Below, piece by piece: positions 63,800 to 64,000 of a stretch of 64,000 nucleotides of DNA. How positions within the stretch are numbered: the stretch's first letter is position 1; each line of letters begins with the position of its first letter. The notes below the pieces were generated by a model. That model had not been told where the DNA came from, ran no database searches, and worked only from the letters and a program-made list of their open reading frames with translations. The stretch lies in assembly GCF_000382125.1 (NCBI RefSeq), contig NZ_KB907549.1, positions 248,001 to 312,000 on the forward strand. The letters are read 5' to 3'. This DNA is from Eudoraea adriatica DSM 19308. Its GTDB lineage: Bacteria > Bacteroidota > Bacteroidia > Flavobacteriales > Flavobacteriaceae. The translations under genes were made by a program, and so were the position numbers.

Positions 63800-64000
63800 A
63801 TGGAACAACAAAAACTACCTAATGTAACTATAGCTATCGTGCTGGCAATTCTTTCCTATCTGTGTTGCTGTTTTGGCGGACTACCAGCAGCTATTCTAGG
63901 AGGTATTGCCTATTTTCTGGTTTATAAGGATGAAAATAAGTATAAGGAAAATCCGGAACTATATTCCAATTACAGTCAGCTTAAAACAGCTAAAATTCTA
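63800..64000 (+). CDS. CCC-motif membrane protein, 3' partial
   Basis: Starts at ATG 63800 and is open to the right edge, with 67 codons visible. Sequence: MEQQKLPNVTIAIVLAILSY, then L-C-C-C-F-G-G, and a second helix AAILGGIAYFLVYKD. The three adjacent Cys residues in the first helix-turn name the group; they recall DUF4190/CD225-like two-helix proteins. The remaining C-terminus, usually about 40 more residues, lies outside the window. It follows DUF2752 by 15 bases. Confidence 0.8.
   Translation, partial: MEQQKLPNVTIAIVLAILSYLCCCFGGLPAAILGGIAYFLVYKDENKYKENPELYSNYSQLKTAKIL

Noticed and set aside
1-64000. tRNA or rRNA genes, insertion sequences, CRISPR arrays, prophage
   Set aside because: Gaps are short and none shows cloverleaf signals, spaced repeats or transposase-like frames; reading by eye could still miss a tRNA.

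Overview
The window looks like chromosomal DNA of a marine Flavobacteriaceae bacterium (phylum Bacteroidota). Pointers are the AT-rich, compact gene layout, a TonB-dependent receptor with a carboxypeptidase-like N-terminal domain, Tat-exported GH109 and DinB proteins, a BNR/sortilin-like Asp-box protein, the rny-zapA neighbourhood, and DUF2752 and CCC-motif membrane proteins. Gene starts rarely show a strong Shine-Dalgarno sequence, as is usual in the phylum. A divergent squalene epoxidase and oxidosqualene cyclase pair narrows the guess to Eudoraea or a relative; that assignment is inference. I saw no rRNA, tRNA, insertion sequence, CRISPR array or prophage.

Region by region. 1-3.1 kb: end of a DUF885 peptidase-like gene, a PqqB-like metallo-beta-lactamase lipoprotein and a membrane protein. 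3.2-7.9 kb: a methyltransferase, then the triterpenoid locus, with squalene epoxidase on the minus strand and oxidosqualene cyclase on the plus strand sharing a 302-base divergent intergenic region. The cyclase has the DCTAE protonation motif but lacks the His and Tyr that lanosterol synthases use, so a non-lanosterol triterpenol is the best prediction. 8-16.4 kb: DinB protein, Asp-box propeller protein, NTF2-like protein, quinone-oxidoreductase-like MDR enzyme and three membrane proteins. 16.5-23.1 kb: an exported amide- and peptide-processing run (M20 amidohydrolase, M81 peptidase, probable I-type lysozyme inhibitor) followed by an AstE-like deacylase and a DUF819 permease.

23.3-32.5 kb: NTF2-like protein, CbpA-CbpM co-chaperone pair, two MscS channels, a serine beta-lactamase-like lipoprotein and a bacterial homologue of cyclic 2,3-diphosphoglycerate synthetase. 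32.5-46.7 kb: an internally deleted O-methyltransferase remnant, a methyltransferase, a patatin-BamA fusion, a GH109 enzyme, small enzymes, a tricorn-like S41 protease, an AtoE-like transporter and an SRAP protein. 46.7-49.5 kb: a molybdate ABC operon (modA, a double-Mop protein, modB, modC).

49.5-53.3 kb: an isochorismatase-like hydrolase, then a thioredoxin-ApbE-DUF4266-DUF3570 cassette that probably builds an envelope redox or flavinylation system. 53.3-56 kb: rny, a candidate 6S-like RNA, zapA and a small coiled-coil gene, all on the minus strand. 56-64 kb: M23 peptidase, TonB-dependent receptor, a hypothetical secreted protein, cysteine desulfurase, a small lipoprotein, an Smr protein, an unlisted 55-residue membrane protein, DUF2752 and the start of a CCC-motif membrane protein. 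Four convincing hairpin terminators separate transcription units.
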